Origin: Symsagittifera roscoffensis
Taxonomy: Eukaryota; Xenacoelomorpha; Acoela; Convolutidae
Assembly: GCF_963678635.1 (NCBI RefSeq)
Contig: NC_087070.1
Location: 3,601,157-3,665,156 of the forward strand
Length of the DNA: 64,000 bases
Direction of reading: 5' to 3'
Shown: one piece after another, positions 23,101 through 32,525 of the stretch
Position numbering within the stretch: position 1 is the stretch's first letter
Layout: every line of letters begins with the position of its first letter
Notes under the pieces: model-generated
Seen by the model: only the letters and a program-made list of their open reading frames with translations
The model's database searches: none
Told to the model about the DNA's origin: nothing
Made by a program: the position numbers and the translations under genes

Positions 23101-23339
23101 ACTGTTTCAATGGTTTCAATAGGACCAGGGTTTTTTTCAACATCCCCACTTTGGGTCAGTAACAACGCAAAAAGGAAAAGATGAGTCAGTGTGGTAGCTC
23201 TCCGCTCATTTATCCCACATTTCGATGATAATATCTTTTGATGGCAGCTTAGATAGCCAATGATTTTTTCTATATTTTCCATCTGAGCTTTGGAAATTAG
23301 AAAAATTGCACAAAACAACCAGAACTTAATATTCTGCAT
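20146..23339 (-). pseudogene. retrotransposon ORF2: signal/2A segment, AP endonuclease, reverse transcriptase
   Basis: Frame pieces are 23339-22422, 22519-22049, 21873-21433, 21419-20862 and 20712-20146. Residues 1-19 are a signal-peptide-like stretch. Residues 50-63 are hydrophobic and run into the 2A-like GDVEKNPGP at 65-73. The endonuclease follows, with HLNFQSI, SKTWL (the usual catalytic Glu of SETWL is Lys), FRYDR, GGGVLLYI, LLGDYN and THIDYI. The reverse transcriptase shows PFQFGF, LDLSNAFDSI (motif A), RGVPQGTVLGPLLF (motif B) and NADD (motif C, normally YADD or FADD). A C-terminal region with a KKWNSVP..LR segment ends the protein. Order and motifs place it in the CR1/L2 group. The frameshifts plus Glu-to-Lys and Tyr-to-Asn changes mark it as inactive. 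Confidence 0.8.
23121..23147 (-). other. 2A-like translational recoding motif GDVEKNPG/P
   Basis: The coding strand reads GDVEKNPGP at residues 65-73 of ORF2, a perfect match to the D-V/I-E-x-N-P-G-P core. The break would fall between Gly72 and Pro73. It is preceded by a Leu/Phe-rich helix, as 2A sites require. Break here would release a 72-residue leader and start the endonuclease-RT protein at Pro. Confidence 0.85.
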
Positions 23340-23395
23340 AATAAATTAAATAAATTAAATAATCGCCAAAGTTTGCACCAAGAAAAAATGCGAAA

Positions 23396-24423
23396 CTAGT
23401 ATTTCTTAAAGAATTTTGCACCGTTTTGGAAAAATTGTATCATTTCTGCCGTTTTTGGATCTAAATTTGATGATTGTTGGGTTTGCTTCTTTCTGGGGCG
23501 GGTTGTAATCTCACATGTGTTTGCATTAATATCAGAACCTCTAAAAGAATCTCTAAAACTTTGCACCATAATTTCAACACCCCCATCAGAAGGATGCAAA
23601 CCATCCGAGCTAAGCGCATCGGTATTTTGACTAAAATTTTTGTTTATGTCTAAAATATCCAATTTTACTTAGCCCAAGTCCTTTAAATTCCGTACTAAAT
23701 TAAAAATTTGCTTGTTTAGCTTCTGTACATTTGGATTAAAATCTTTTCTAAAAGCGCCTAAGGGAGTTACAGTACATAGTGAAATTGTTTCTGGGAAAAT
23801 TTATGATTTACGAGTTGAATTAGTTTTTCTAAGCTACTCACGGCTTCCTTCGCGTCAAAATCATTTGAGAGGCAGTCATTTATTCCAATTAGCGTAGTTA
23901 CATGTTTAAAATGTCGCGATTTACTGTTTCTCACGCGTTCCAGCAATGCAGAAATTTTGTGCCCACCAAATCCTCTCGCCAACACATTTTCCGATATTTG
24001 TTCCCCATTGATTCTGTTAACAATTGAGTCTCCTAGTAATAGGCCAGAATATTCTCCTTCTCGTGGTAAAAATAAATATTTTCGTTGTTGGTCGAATTTT
24101 TCTTCTTGAATATTGGTTGCTTGTATTTTGATTTCTTGGTTATTCTTGCTTTCTTGATTATTTTCGCTTCGTTTGTTCTGATTTCTGCTCCGAATTTCAA
24201 TCTTGCTCCATTCTTTTTCAAATTTGTTTTCTGCAATTTTCGAATTGCCCGTGTTTTTAAAATTTTCTAGATCAATAAATTTGTTTCCTTTTTCTTCATC
24301 TTTCGTTGATACAGTTAAGTTTTCGATAATTCGTTTAAAATAAGTAACATTTTCGATCAAGTCTTTATACAGCTCGTATTTTAATTCGTCGTTCAAATTT
24401 CGGAAAGTTTCGAGGCCAAACAT
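23396..24423 (-). pseudogene. retrotransposon ORF1 with SGNH-hydrolase (esterase) domain, frameshifted
   Basis: The first frame (24423-23767) has a charged, probably coiled N-terminal half rich in Asn, Lys and Glu, then LLLGDSIVNRI (block I with the nucleophile Ser), GFGGHKI (block II Gly) and TLIGINDCLS (block III G-x-N-D). The reading then shifts. The frame ending at 23396 gives SSDGLHPSDGG, the block V D-x-x-H. All catalytic residues are thus present across the frames. CR1 and L2 clade elements are known to carry such an esterase in ORF1. About 57 bp separates it from ORF2. Confidence 0.7.
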
Positions 24424-24739
24424 GTTGTCGATTAAAAGCGAAATTAAAAATAAGACATTAAAATGAACCGACTGATCGCTAGAATTTAAATTGGTTGATT
24501 AATAAACATGAATTCACTATGATGCGAAACTGTGCAGATGCGGAAAACTGGAATTTTTAGACCCGGAGTAAATTGGTAGTTTCTTAGTGGGTTGCTTTGA
24601 TCATTCACTCAAGTGGGTTGCTTTTATCAAAAATTTTTGAGAAAATCGAAGTAAAAAATGTCCAAAGTGGACATCGAAGCCAGGCATTTCAGAAAGTAAA
24701 AACCTGAGTTTAATCTTGATTTTGTCCACTAGCGTACTA

Positions 24740-26094
24740 AGGGAGAGGACTTTATCTTCATCTCGAATATTTGTTTCGCACTGAAACCAAACTTAGATAT
24801 AAACATCTTGCGAAATATTTTGGAATTAACAAAATGTTCAGATTAGAAATTTAACTACTGTAGAGTTGAAGATCATGCAAAATTAAAGCTTTACACAGAG
24901 GCGAAGCAGATCTTTGCGCAACTTGCGATACAACACAATCATAAAAAAGCATGTCAAAAAAAATGAAAAATTTTGAAAAAAACTAATTGAACCAATATTT
25001 TGTTATCTCTCGATTGAGGAGACTTAGGCCGCAGCTAAAACTGGGGGTATGTGTTTGATTTTGTTTGAATTTTTTATACTTTTTCAGGAGCAAATGCGTA
25101 ATTTCAAAAGTTGGCCTTACCCCAAAACTGTAACAGTCGCCTACTTAAGTCACTTATGAGGTTAAAGAAAAATAGGCCCTATTACCATTGGCTCAAGAGT
25201 CAGGGACACTATCTCTTGTGTTTTTCTACCTCGAACGGTCGGAGCCAATTCGGTTCACTTGCGACATGAGACTAAAACCCTCGTTACAGCTTAAAGGCCA
25301 CTACCAAAATATTAAGGGGAATTAAGTTTCAAGAAGTTTGTAATAAACGAACGCCAGCAAAAGAAATGAGTTTTAACTTGAGAAATAAGTTTAAGGGCTA
25401 GACCATTGGGAGACTTCGGTTGCCCACCTTTACACCGAAGGTTCACTCTAGTCCACTTCGAATTAATTTCTTCCTCTTTCGCAATTGTTCTGTCTCCTAC
25501 TTCAGGATAAGACAGCTCTACTCCCTTGTGATTCTTATGTCTGGAAATTGCAAATAGCAATTTCCCGCTGCTTTTTTGACTACTTTCCCGCGATTATAAT
25601 TCGGTTAATCTGATCTTGTATTTCTGAGATTTTCAGTTGTCGCGAGAAAGTTGAAATGACAGGCTCAATTCGATTTTTTGAAAAATTCCATTTCACCCCA
25701 AAATTACGTTGTTCGTATCGCTCAAGGTCAAACTTCCAAATATGACCGACTGGCACAAACCTTAGTTTCCCAACAAAATGAGTGACAAAAGAAAACTTTT
25801 GAGACTATGGAATTTTCCCGAAGACAACATTTTTTCTTTTCAATTTATGGAGTGAGTAGCCACTTTGTCGGAGAAAAAATTGCTCAACCGCTTCTTTCGA
25901 TTTAACTTTCCATCTCAGCTTTGATAGAGTATGTTTTCAGAAAAATCAAAAAGTTTCTTAGAAACACCCAGAGATCAAAAACTTGACATTCCGAAATCCG
26001 CAATTTTTTTCTTCTAGAAGCTTCTCGATTAAACCACCTAACCTAAAAACTGGCACGGTACTTTCCTAGTCAATTAGAAAAAAAACTCGTTACA
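24740..26094. other. non-coding or unresolved stretch
   Basis: AT-rich. A minus-strand frame at 25312-25560 with an AG acceptor is possible but not supported by any known motif. Confidence 0.3.
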
Positions 26095-27070
26095 AACTTT
26101 CGCTCGGAAGTACATATCGACGGAAAATAAAGCTAAGCTATAAAACGACTGGCCAGCGTCTAAACTAAGCTCTATATGCTTTTCATTGTTTCTACCAGAG
26201 CCAGTTCTTTTGGTGGTCTTTCCAACATCGGGTCGACAAAAACGTTACTGCTTTCGGCTTCGGTCAAAACACTCAGGTTAATTTAATTACAAGCAGAAAT
26301 AGTGGGCTCATGGCTGGGTCTCAGTATCCCCAGACAACGAGGTCACTCCTAAAAACAGGGCTACTACTACTTATTATATTACGATTGTTTTTGTTCAGTA
26401 GACAAAAATCATAATCTCCATCGAAGATGGATCAACCCTTTCCCCCAACTCCTAGCTTCTCATCCTTGCAAAATAAATTCAGATGTTAATTAAATTCAAT
26501 TCAGGACATAATAGAGAAGCTAAAAGTTTGTATAAAATGATATAAGTTCCAGTCCCGAGACCCCTCCGGATTCTAAAATCCGGGGAAATAAGACCCTTAT
26601 CTTCATTCCGGAAGGCTGTCCTCTACCCTTCACCGTTGTTTGCAACGGCCTTGCAACTATTGTAGCGACACAGTAGTTGCAATTCGGAACGGTCTCTGCT
26701 ACTTCTGTTTTTTTCCAATTCTGATTCTCAATTTTCTCGTTGTTGTCGTCGTCGCAACTATTGTTGTTCTGTTTTTATTTTGGCTTTTCTCTAAAATGGC
26801 TGTTCCTGACGTTTCTCAAAAATATTACGTCATCATTTCGAATTTTTAAAATTTAGGAATTTCCGAATTCTTCAGCCTTCACGATTTGTCCAATCGTCTG
26901 AATAACGCTCTTCAAAACTGCCAATTCGAAAGGTTCGCTGCAAAAAACTCGAAACTGTTGAATCTGCATTTTTGTCCATTCTGGTCGAATGTCAGATGTC
27001 ACAATTTCAACACTTTCACTCGTTTAAAGGCACTAGCCGAGTTGAAGAGACGATATTTCATTCTGAGAAT
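26095..27070 (-). repeat. repeat R3, copy 1
   Basis: Reverse complement matches 54560-55421 and, more distantly, 58430-59345. Shared blocks include the paired GTTGCAACTA..TAGTTGC inverted repeat near 26640, CCGGATTC, GAGAAGCTAGGAGTTG, GGGTCGACAAAAACG-type and the GTACATATCGACG terminus. No coding function seen. Confidence 0.7.
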
Positions 27071-27361
27071 GCGTTGAAATTGTAAATTCAAACAAACGTT
27101 TTCGCACAATTTTTTTGTGCTTTTTCTGGTTTTAAAAATTCTAAACTATCTTTAAAAAATGATCAAAGATCATAAAAAGTGTCATACACATTATTATTTC
27201 AAAAGTTAAAACTAAAACATTCAACCAATCAAAACTTTACAAATATTACTGAAATTATGTAACAACTATTATGTAACAATTTTAAACATTTTGTCACAAA
27301 TTTCTGAGAGTTCTTGTTCTTTTTTGTTTTTACACTTTCGTTTTCTCGCTAATTTTCATGC

Positions 27362-27660
27362 TAACATGTAAGTTATTTGAAAAATTTTTGTTTTAGCCAG
27401 ATTTTTTCGAGCCTTATATGCTGTCCAACTGGGGTATCCTCTTTTCGGTGTTCCTCAACCCTTGTGGCGAGATGTCGGACCATCTGGCCAATATAGATGG
27501 ATTTGCACCCACAACATTCAAGTCTGTTCACCTTTTTTGATTTCATTTCACTGGAAAAGAAGGATTTTAGAGAGGGCATACAAGTTTTCATTTTCCTCGT
27601 CGTGAATATTATCTGCGCATTGGTGATATCGCGCATTTTTTTTGCTAATATCTGACTGTG
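27362..27660 (-). mobile_element. Penelope-like element remnant, GIY-YIG part
   Basis: Minus-strand frame with CMPSLKSFF, then RLECCGCKSIYIGQ and ATRVEEHRKEDTPVGQH: the Cys pair, the Y-x-G-Q and R..EH of the Penelope GIY-YIG endonuclease. It breaks after PVGQH. Its 5' side at 27595-27660 is an inverted match to 28370-28440 of the opposing copy. Confidence 0.7.
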
Positions 27661-28369
27661 ATTCTCCCTATATTAGACCATCAACATGGGAAGATGGGTG
27701 GTGAATCACTGCTACAATTTGAACGCATTCTCAAAATATTTAGATGTAATAATTTTTTCGATGCGTGGAAAATTGAAGTCGATATGTGGGATTTTATTAC
27801 GGATTCAAGTGATGAGAAAAAAAACGTGTGTCATTCTCTCTTACTGGTGCAATACGAGATGTTTCTGTGTCAATTCCTTTGACTGATCTCAAAACGAATC
27901 CTTGTTTGACAAAAAGGTTAGTTAAATTGAAAATATCTTCCGGAAAAGAAACCGCTGATCAGTTATTTTTGATTATGGCTATAAAACTATAAGACGTTGC
28001 AATTTTTCATGAAGTGACTGCATTGCTGTGTTCGAAAGTGCGAATCAGCAACTTGTTCAATATGGTTTTGAGCGCTCTGATGGAATTTTAGCTTGCAAAT
28101 TGTTAATTTGGGCTGGTTTAGATAAACGCGATAAAAAGTTGAGTAGGTGTTTGACAACATGAAGGAAAAATCCAATGTCCACAGTTGCATATAAAAACGC
28201 AGGAACATAAGTTGACTAAAAAGTAACCATTGTAAAAGTAATTCCAGAATAACTTTCTTAGGTATGGTTTGTCATTATGTTCCAGGTCAATATTTTTTTT
28301 ATTTTTTGGTATTATATTCAATAATTGACTGGTTCTTTCCATAAATTTCTGTCGGCCTTTTTTTTGTTA
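27661..28369. other. 700-bp spacer between head-to-head Penelope remnants
   Basis: Flanked by the inverted TCTGACTGTGA / TCACAGTCAGA edges. A plus-strand frame near 27850-27990 reads like coding sequence (IPLTDLKTNPCLTKRLVKL) but I do not recognise it and it has no start or splice signals. Confidence 0.35.
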
Positions 28370-28800
28370 TCAATGCTAGTTTTCACAGTCAGATATTAGC
28401 AGGAAAAATCCGCGATATCACCTATGCGCAGATAATATTCACGACGAGGAAAATGAAAACTTGTATGCCCTCTCTGAAATCCTTCTTTTCCAGTGAACTG
28501 AAATCAAAAGTGGTATACAGACTTGAACGTTGTGGGTGCAAATCCATCTGTGTTGGCCAGACGGTCCGACATCTCACCACAAGGATTGAGGAACACCGAA
28601 AAGAGGATACCCCAGTTGGACAGCATATAAGGCCGTGTGGTAGTGAGAGTGGTTAGTCGGAGTTTAAATGGAAGATAATCGACCAGGCGTCCAGCACCAT
28701 CAAATTACTTAAATTAGAGACGCTGCACATTAGGAAAGAGAGACCGACAATTAACACGCGCGACGAGTTTAGAAGTAGGGAGCTGACACTAAGGCTATAG
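28370..28800 (+). mobile_element. Penelope-like element remnant, GIY-YIG part to the C-terminus
   Basis: Same protein as the 27362-27660 copy on the opposite strand: RLERCGCKSICVGQTVRH, RIEEHRKEDTPVGQH, then after a frameshift KLLKLETLHIRKERPTINTR and the DEFRSRELTLRL end at 28798, the usual C-terminus of Penelope proteins. The two remnants are head to head. Confidence 0.75.
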
Positions 28801-28973
28801 TCCCAGAATCGAAAAATTCTGGCTAAAACAAAAAAATTTCATTTAAAGGAATAATTCGCAGATCAAAATCATGCATCCAGGATATAAGTTTTAAAAAATT
28901 AAAAATAAATGTGAAGCTGAAAATACAGGTAAGTAATCAATCCAAAAAATAACTATAAGATTATTAGAGTAGT

Positions 28974-29170
28974 TTATCGATTCAATCCAACATACCTTGA
29001 GATATACCAATATCCATTTATACTAGCAGTCCTGGGACTTTCCAGGACACATAACCTAATAGATTTGCAAAAGATTTTGGCGACATTCTTATTAAGCAAT
29101 CCGCAAGCCCATCTGCCATCCGGAATCCTTTTTAACTCACCTAAAATCCCATCATGGAGCATTGACCGTA
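28974..29170 (+). CDS. possible internal exon, strand uncertain
   Basis: On the plus strand an open stretch (YLEIYQYPFILAVLG, then HLPSGILFNSPKIPSWSID) ends at a consensus donor C|GTAAGTAC at about 29170. On the minus strand the same bases read GLWVDIVYLRS..GILGELKRIPDGRWACGLL and also contain a GTGAGT donor. Either may be chance. Not recognised. Confidence 0.2.
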
Positions 29171-29412
29171 AGTACACAATATCCACCCAAAGTCCTTTAC
29201 CTTTTTGCACTTTTGTCGAAAATACATTTTCCACCAAAGAACGATTGTCCGCGTATGCACCAATCAGAACAAATCAGAAAGTAGGTTCTAATATCAATCT
29301 TTGCAAGGAAATCCCGCATCAACACCACTGCCGCATGACTTCGTTTTCCCACAAAAAGCCTTAGTTGATGAGCTGGAAAACACAGACAGCAACTAAATGA
29401 GAGCAACTAAAC

Positions 29413-29640
29413 TGAAGCAAATGAACTGAATCACCATGTGGCAGGTAAGATAAAACATAACTCGTCAGGAGTTTAATGGCAAAAAGGAAAAATACAAAAG
29501 GTATACAATTCGCAATAAGAAGTTATACTGGAAAATATATTTGGAAAAACTAACAACCAATATTTCTCAAAACAATTCAATACATGTATGTTCAGAACGA
29601 TCAAACAAAGGATCAGCACAAAATCTAATAGTTAGAACAA
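29413..29640 (+). repeat. repeat R2, copy 2
   Basis: Direct copy of 18768-18990 (ACCATGTGGCAGGTAAGA start). Confidence 0.65.
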
Positions 29641-30744
29641 ATATATGATTAGAATAGAATTCATTTTTCAAACAAATCAAAAATATGATGAAAAAAAAAC
29701 AATTTGAAAATAAGCAAACAAGAATTTCCAAGAACTGCAACAATCAAGTCAAATTTATGAAAAAAACTAAGAAACAGATGTTAAAAAAGTGAAAAAAAGG
29801 AGAAAATTAATGCATGTCTGCCCGAAGTGTACAGCAAAACTTTGCTCTGCTGCATAATTTTTTCCTGTTAATTTTTCTAAGGTTTTAAGCACAAGACTTC
29901 CAGCCAATAAAAACGTCCAATGATTCTGTTTGGGTATAATGTTTTCGTTCCGATCCTTTGCTTTTTCACCTGTATCAAAACATTGTACCGCGAAAAAAAA
30001 AGCTTTTTATGAAACACCTAAACAATTATTCAAGTATATTTCCCTGATTTCTATTACGCAGGCAGCGATATAGATAATTTTGTTTCACCTAAAATATTAG
30101 AATCATCTCAGAAAATTCCGAGCAATTTCATGGAATATAAAAAAAAAAGATTTCAAAAAAGAAAAAAGGAAGAAACCTTTGTGGTTTTCTTTTGGCTGGG
30201 AGAGGAAACTAAATTGAACAATGGGTCGTGAGGTTCAAAAAATAGCTAAAATTTTTATCGAATTCCAGAATAATTAAAATTGGAATGTCACTGCGGAACT
30301 TTAGCCTGCCTAAAATTTCCAGCCTTAAAAAAAGCTGAAAAAAAGCATCATTAACGTTTCGATTTTTGTAAAAAACGGAATCACGTCTAACAGGGCGTTG
30401 ATGAAGGAAAATTAAAAAAGCTGGCGTCAAAACGAAGCCATCATTGTTTTAATATCATTTTAATTGAACTCAGAACAACAAGACTTTTCGGTTGATATTA
30501 AAATTAATCCGCCAAACGTTGCTATTTGATAAGTCAAAGCTTTTCTGGAGAAAAAAGAACCGCCACGACTACAAATAACTCGCCAATTTCTTCAAAAATC
30601 AGAATAATTTTTTTTTCTTTCATTTGGTTGTGAGAGGACCTGCAAATTTCAACTTACCATATTCCGATCTTTTTCTTTTTCGGTTTTACCAAAACGTTTA
30701 CCAAAAGAATAGCACACGTGACCTCTACGATTTATTTTTTGATG
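29641..30744. other. non-coding stretch
   Basis: AT-rich with many A runs; nothing recognised. Confidence 0.35.
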
Positions 30745-31345
30745 CGATTACAATCGGACGGAACAGCAGTGCAACAACGTGAATATTCCGACTGCCCTTT
30801 ATTTGTTATCAATGAGTTTTAAGGAAGAAAATATAAATTACCTGTTAATTTTTGATACGTTTTTGGAATAAGTTGGGCCAATTAGTTTGTTGTCCCACTT
30901 CAGTTTGATACGATTTTTTACTGCAAAATAAGTTGCCACGCATAAATAATCCACCAAGCATTAAAAATTCGCGTTACTTTTTCCGCAAGAAACAATAAAA
31001 CGAACAAAAGCCGGGGGCGACGTTCCTCATGATAGAGGGACCGAATGTTGGAAATTTAATCTTAAATGAATCGCAAAAATTAAAAAAAAAACCGCGAAAA
31101 TTGGTCTGAATAAAAAAACACCCCAATCCAGGGGCCGATTTGGTAGGCGGCGGTTAGACGCCCCCCTCTCAGGGATTCGAGCTATTCACCAACTAACCTA
31201 AGGGTAATTTTTCATTTTGACTTGTTTTTTTAAATTTTATAATTTTTTTTTGAAAAATAAAGGTCAACAAATTTTTTTTTAAAATCCGCCCTCCCGCTCA
31301 AAAAATCTTAGCCCCGAGCATATATATTCTTTCTTTTTCACTTTA
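30745..31345 (+). repeat. interspersed repeat R1, copy split by a hAT-type MITE
   Basis: Carries the CCGACTGCC, GCCACGCATAAATA, TTCGCGTTAC and TCATGATAGA blocks of R1. Its CACCC / GAGCATATAT end is interrupted at about 31128 and resumes at 31316, with the MITE relic between. Confidence 0.6.
31129..31316 (+). mobile_element. hAT-type MITE relic nested in R1
   Basis: Starts CAGGGGCCGATTTGGTAGG and follows the 7677-8101 element through CCCCTCTCAGGGATTCGA, then jumps to AAAATCCGCCCTCCCGCTC at its right end. Internally deleted and eroded, with no clear TSD. Confidence 0.7.
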
Positions 31346-31374
31346 TTTGAATGTCAGACCAAAAATTTTTTTCT

Positions 31375-31628
31375 TCACTGAGAAAGCACAACTTCATGGT
31401 TAAGTTCAGAAACATAGTTATCGGAACAGTTCTCCAAAAAACTTCCTTTGCCTACAGTTGCTGTTATTATGTAAAACTGAACAAACTCGAATTTCTGGTC
31501 CAATAATATTTCCTTCGGTGCAATAGATTTATAGAACTCGCTTAATGAGCATTTAATGTCAACATTTGACTGTCTCGATAACGCTTTTATCGGTTTCAAA
31601 ACACAAGTCAGCCTAATGACCTCTTTGA
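31375..31628 (-). CDS. possible terminal exon, unrecognised protein
   Basis: Minus-strand frame from an AG after a CT-rich tract (TTTCTTTTACTTTTATCAAAG) to TGA at 31375, about 80 codons: RLTCVLKPIKALSRQSNVD, EFYKSIAPKEILLD, ELNHEVVLSQ. The composition is protein-like, with no low-complexity runs. No family recognised and no upstream exon found. It begins right after an R1 copy on the other strand. Confidence 0.3.
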
Positions 31629-31901
31629 TAAAAGTAAAAGAAACCCAAACCTTATAGCTAACATATTTATCTTATACCGTATTTTATAAAACAGAGTTAA
31701 GTCGAAATTGTTTTGATCTGTGAAATCAGCCGGCTAATTTCCTATACCATTTGTGTTTTACAGCGCGTGCGGTTAGTTTTTCTTGATTTTTTCCTGATAT
31801 ATATAATTTTCGAAAACCTTCCTAAAAATAAAAAAAGACAGCATTTTATTTTACCCCAAGACATTTTTGGTGCACTGCTGGGGTTTTTTACAAACAAAAA
31901 A

Positions 31902-32033
31902 CCTAAGCATGAAGAAGTTTATAAAGAATGCTTTATTCCACAAGGCGCTTTACGAGGGGACAAATGCGTTCTGAAACTTTCAAAATTGCTCGGCCTGAAA
32001 GTCAAATCAAGTTCCCTTGAAAAAAAAAGCTGA
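31902..32033 (+). pseudogene. possible Ty1/copia reverse transcriptase fragment
   Basis: The frame reads HEEVYKECFIPQGAL..KCVLKLSKLLGLK, resembling the copia RT segment that runs from E-E-V-Y-M to L-K-K-S-L-Y-G-L-K. It is about 40 residues and isolated, so the assignment is tentative. Confidence 0.3.
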
Positions 32034-32099
32034 AAATCAGTGATGATTGAAAACACTTCTATCACTTTGAATCAAGTTGTTAAAAATCTAACAAGAAAG

Positions 32100-32420
32100 C
32101 GTATTTTCTTTTTTTTTTTGGTTTCTTCAACTATATTTCCCCTCCCCTTAAAAAAGTACAAGGGGATATAATTAAAGAGGTGCAAAATCTGCATACAATT
32201 TAGCTTGATAGATTGATTGATATAGTTTTTTATAGAAATGCGGGGCTCTTTATCCTCCTCCTCCTCTCCCCCCCCCCCCCCCCAACCTCACATAAGCAAC
32301 CATTTTATGGTTTAACGAGGGGTTTATTCTTTTCTGGTACCAGAGGAGGGGGGTGGTAGTTAAGGATGAGGTGTCTCTCCTTACCTTAGCGACCCATATC
32401 CCTCCCCTCCCCTCCCCCTG
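32100..32420. repeat. C-rich and polypyrimidine low-complexity tracts
   Basis: A CCTCCTCCTCC tract runs into about 15 consecutive C at 32268-32283, and CCCCTCCCCTCCCC occurs near 32401-32419, just upstream of the 106-aa gene. Confidence 0.8.
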
Positions 32421-32525
32421 TAGTTCCAACTTTTAAACACAATTAAACTTTCAAACATAATTTTAAACACACTTTTAAACTTTTAAGCACTTTCAGCATT
32501 AGCAACTAGTTGTTCTTTCAGCACA

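Larger units (their letters stand above)
19979..24487 (-). mobile_element. CR1/L2-like non-LTR retrotransposon, inserted in the inverted-repeat element
   Basis: Minus-strand element with ORF1 (SGNH hydrolase) and ORF2 (2A-like motif, AP endonuclease, reverse transcriptase). A 15-bp direct repeat AAATTGGTTGATTAA at 19964-19978 and 24488-24502 flanks it and is the likely target duplication. The 5' leader is about 65 nt and the non-coding 3' tail about 170 nt. Both ORFs carry several frameshifts. Confidence 0.75.
19456..24734. mobile_element. TA-flanked inverted-repeat element carrying a nested retrotransposon
   Basis: Left terminus CACTATTGGACAAAATT and right terminus (reverse complement) CGCTAGTGGACAAAATC begin imperfect inverted repeats of about 210 bp (19456-19670 against 24530-24734). 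Internal shared blocks are TGTCCACTTTGGACA and CCCACTAAGAAACTA. Each terminus abuts a TA (19454-19455 and 24735-24736), as in Tc1/mariner-type elements. Without the retrotransposon the element is under 800 bp, so it is non-autonomous. No transposase is seen. Confidence 0.7.

Noticed and set aside
25312-25560. Minus-strand frame after an AG acceptor (GVELSYPEVGDRTIAKEEE)
   Set aside because: Plausible composition but no family, no clear donor or stop context and no partner exon.
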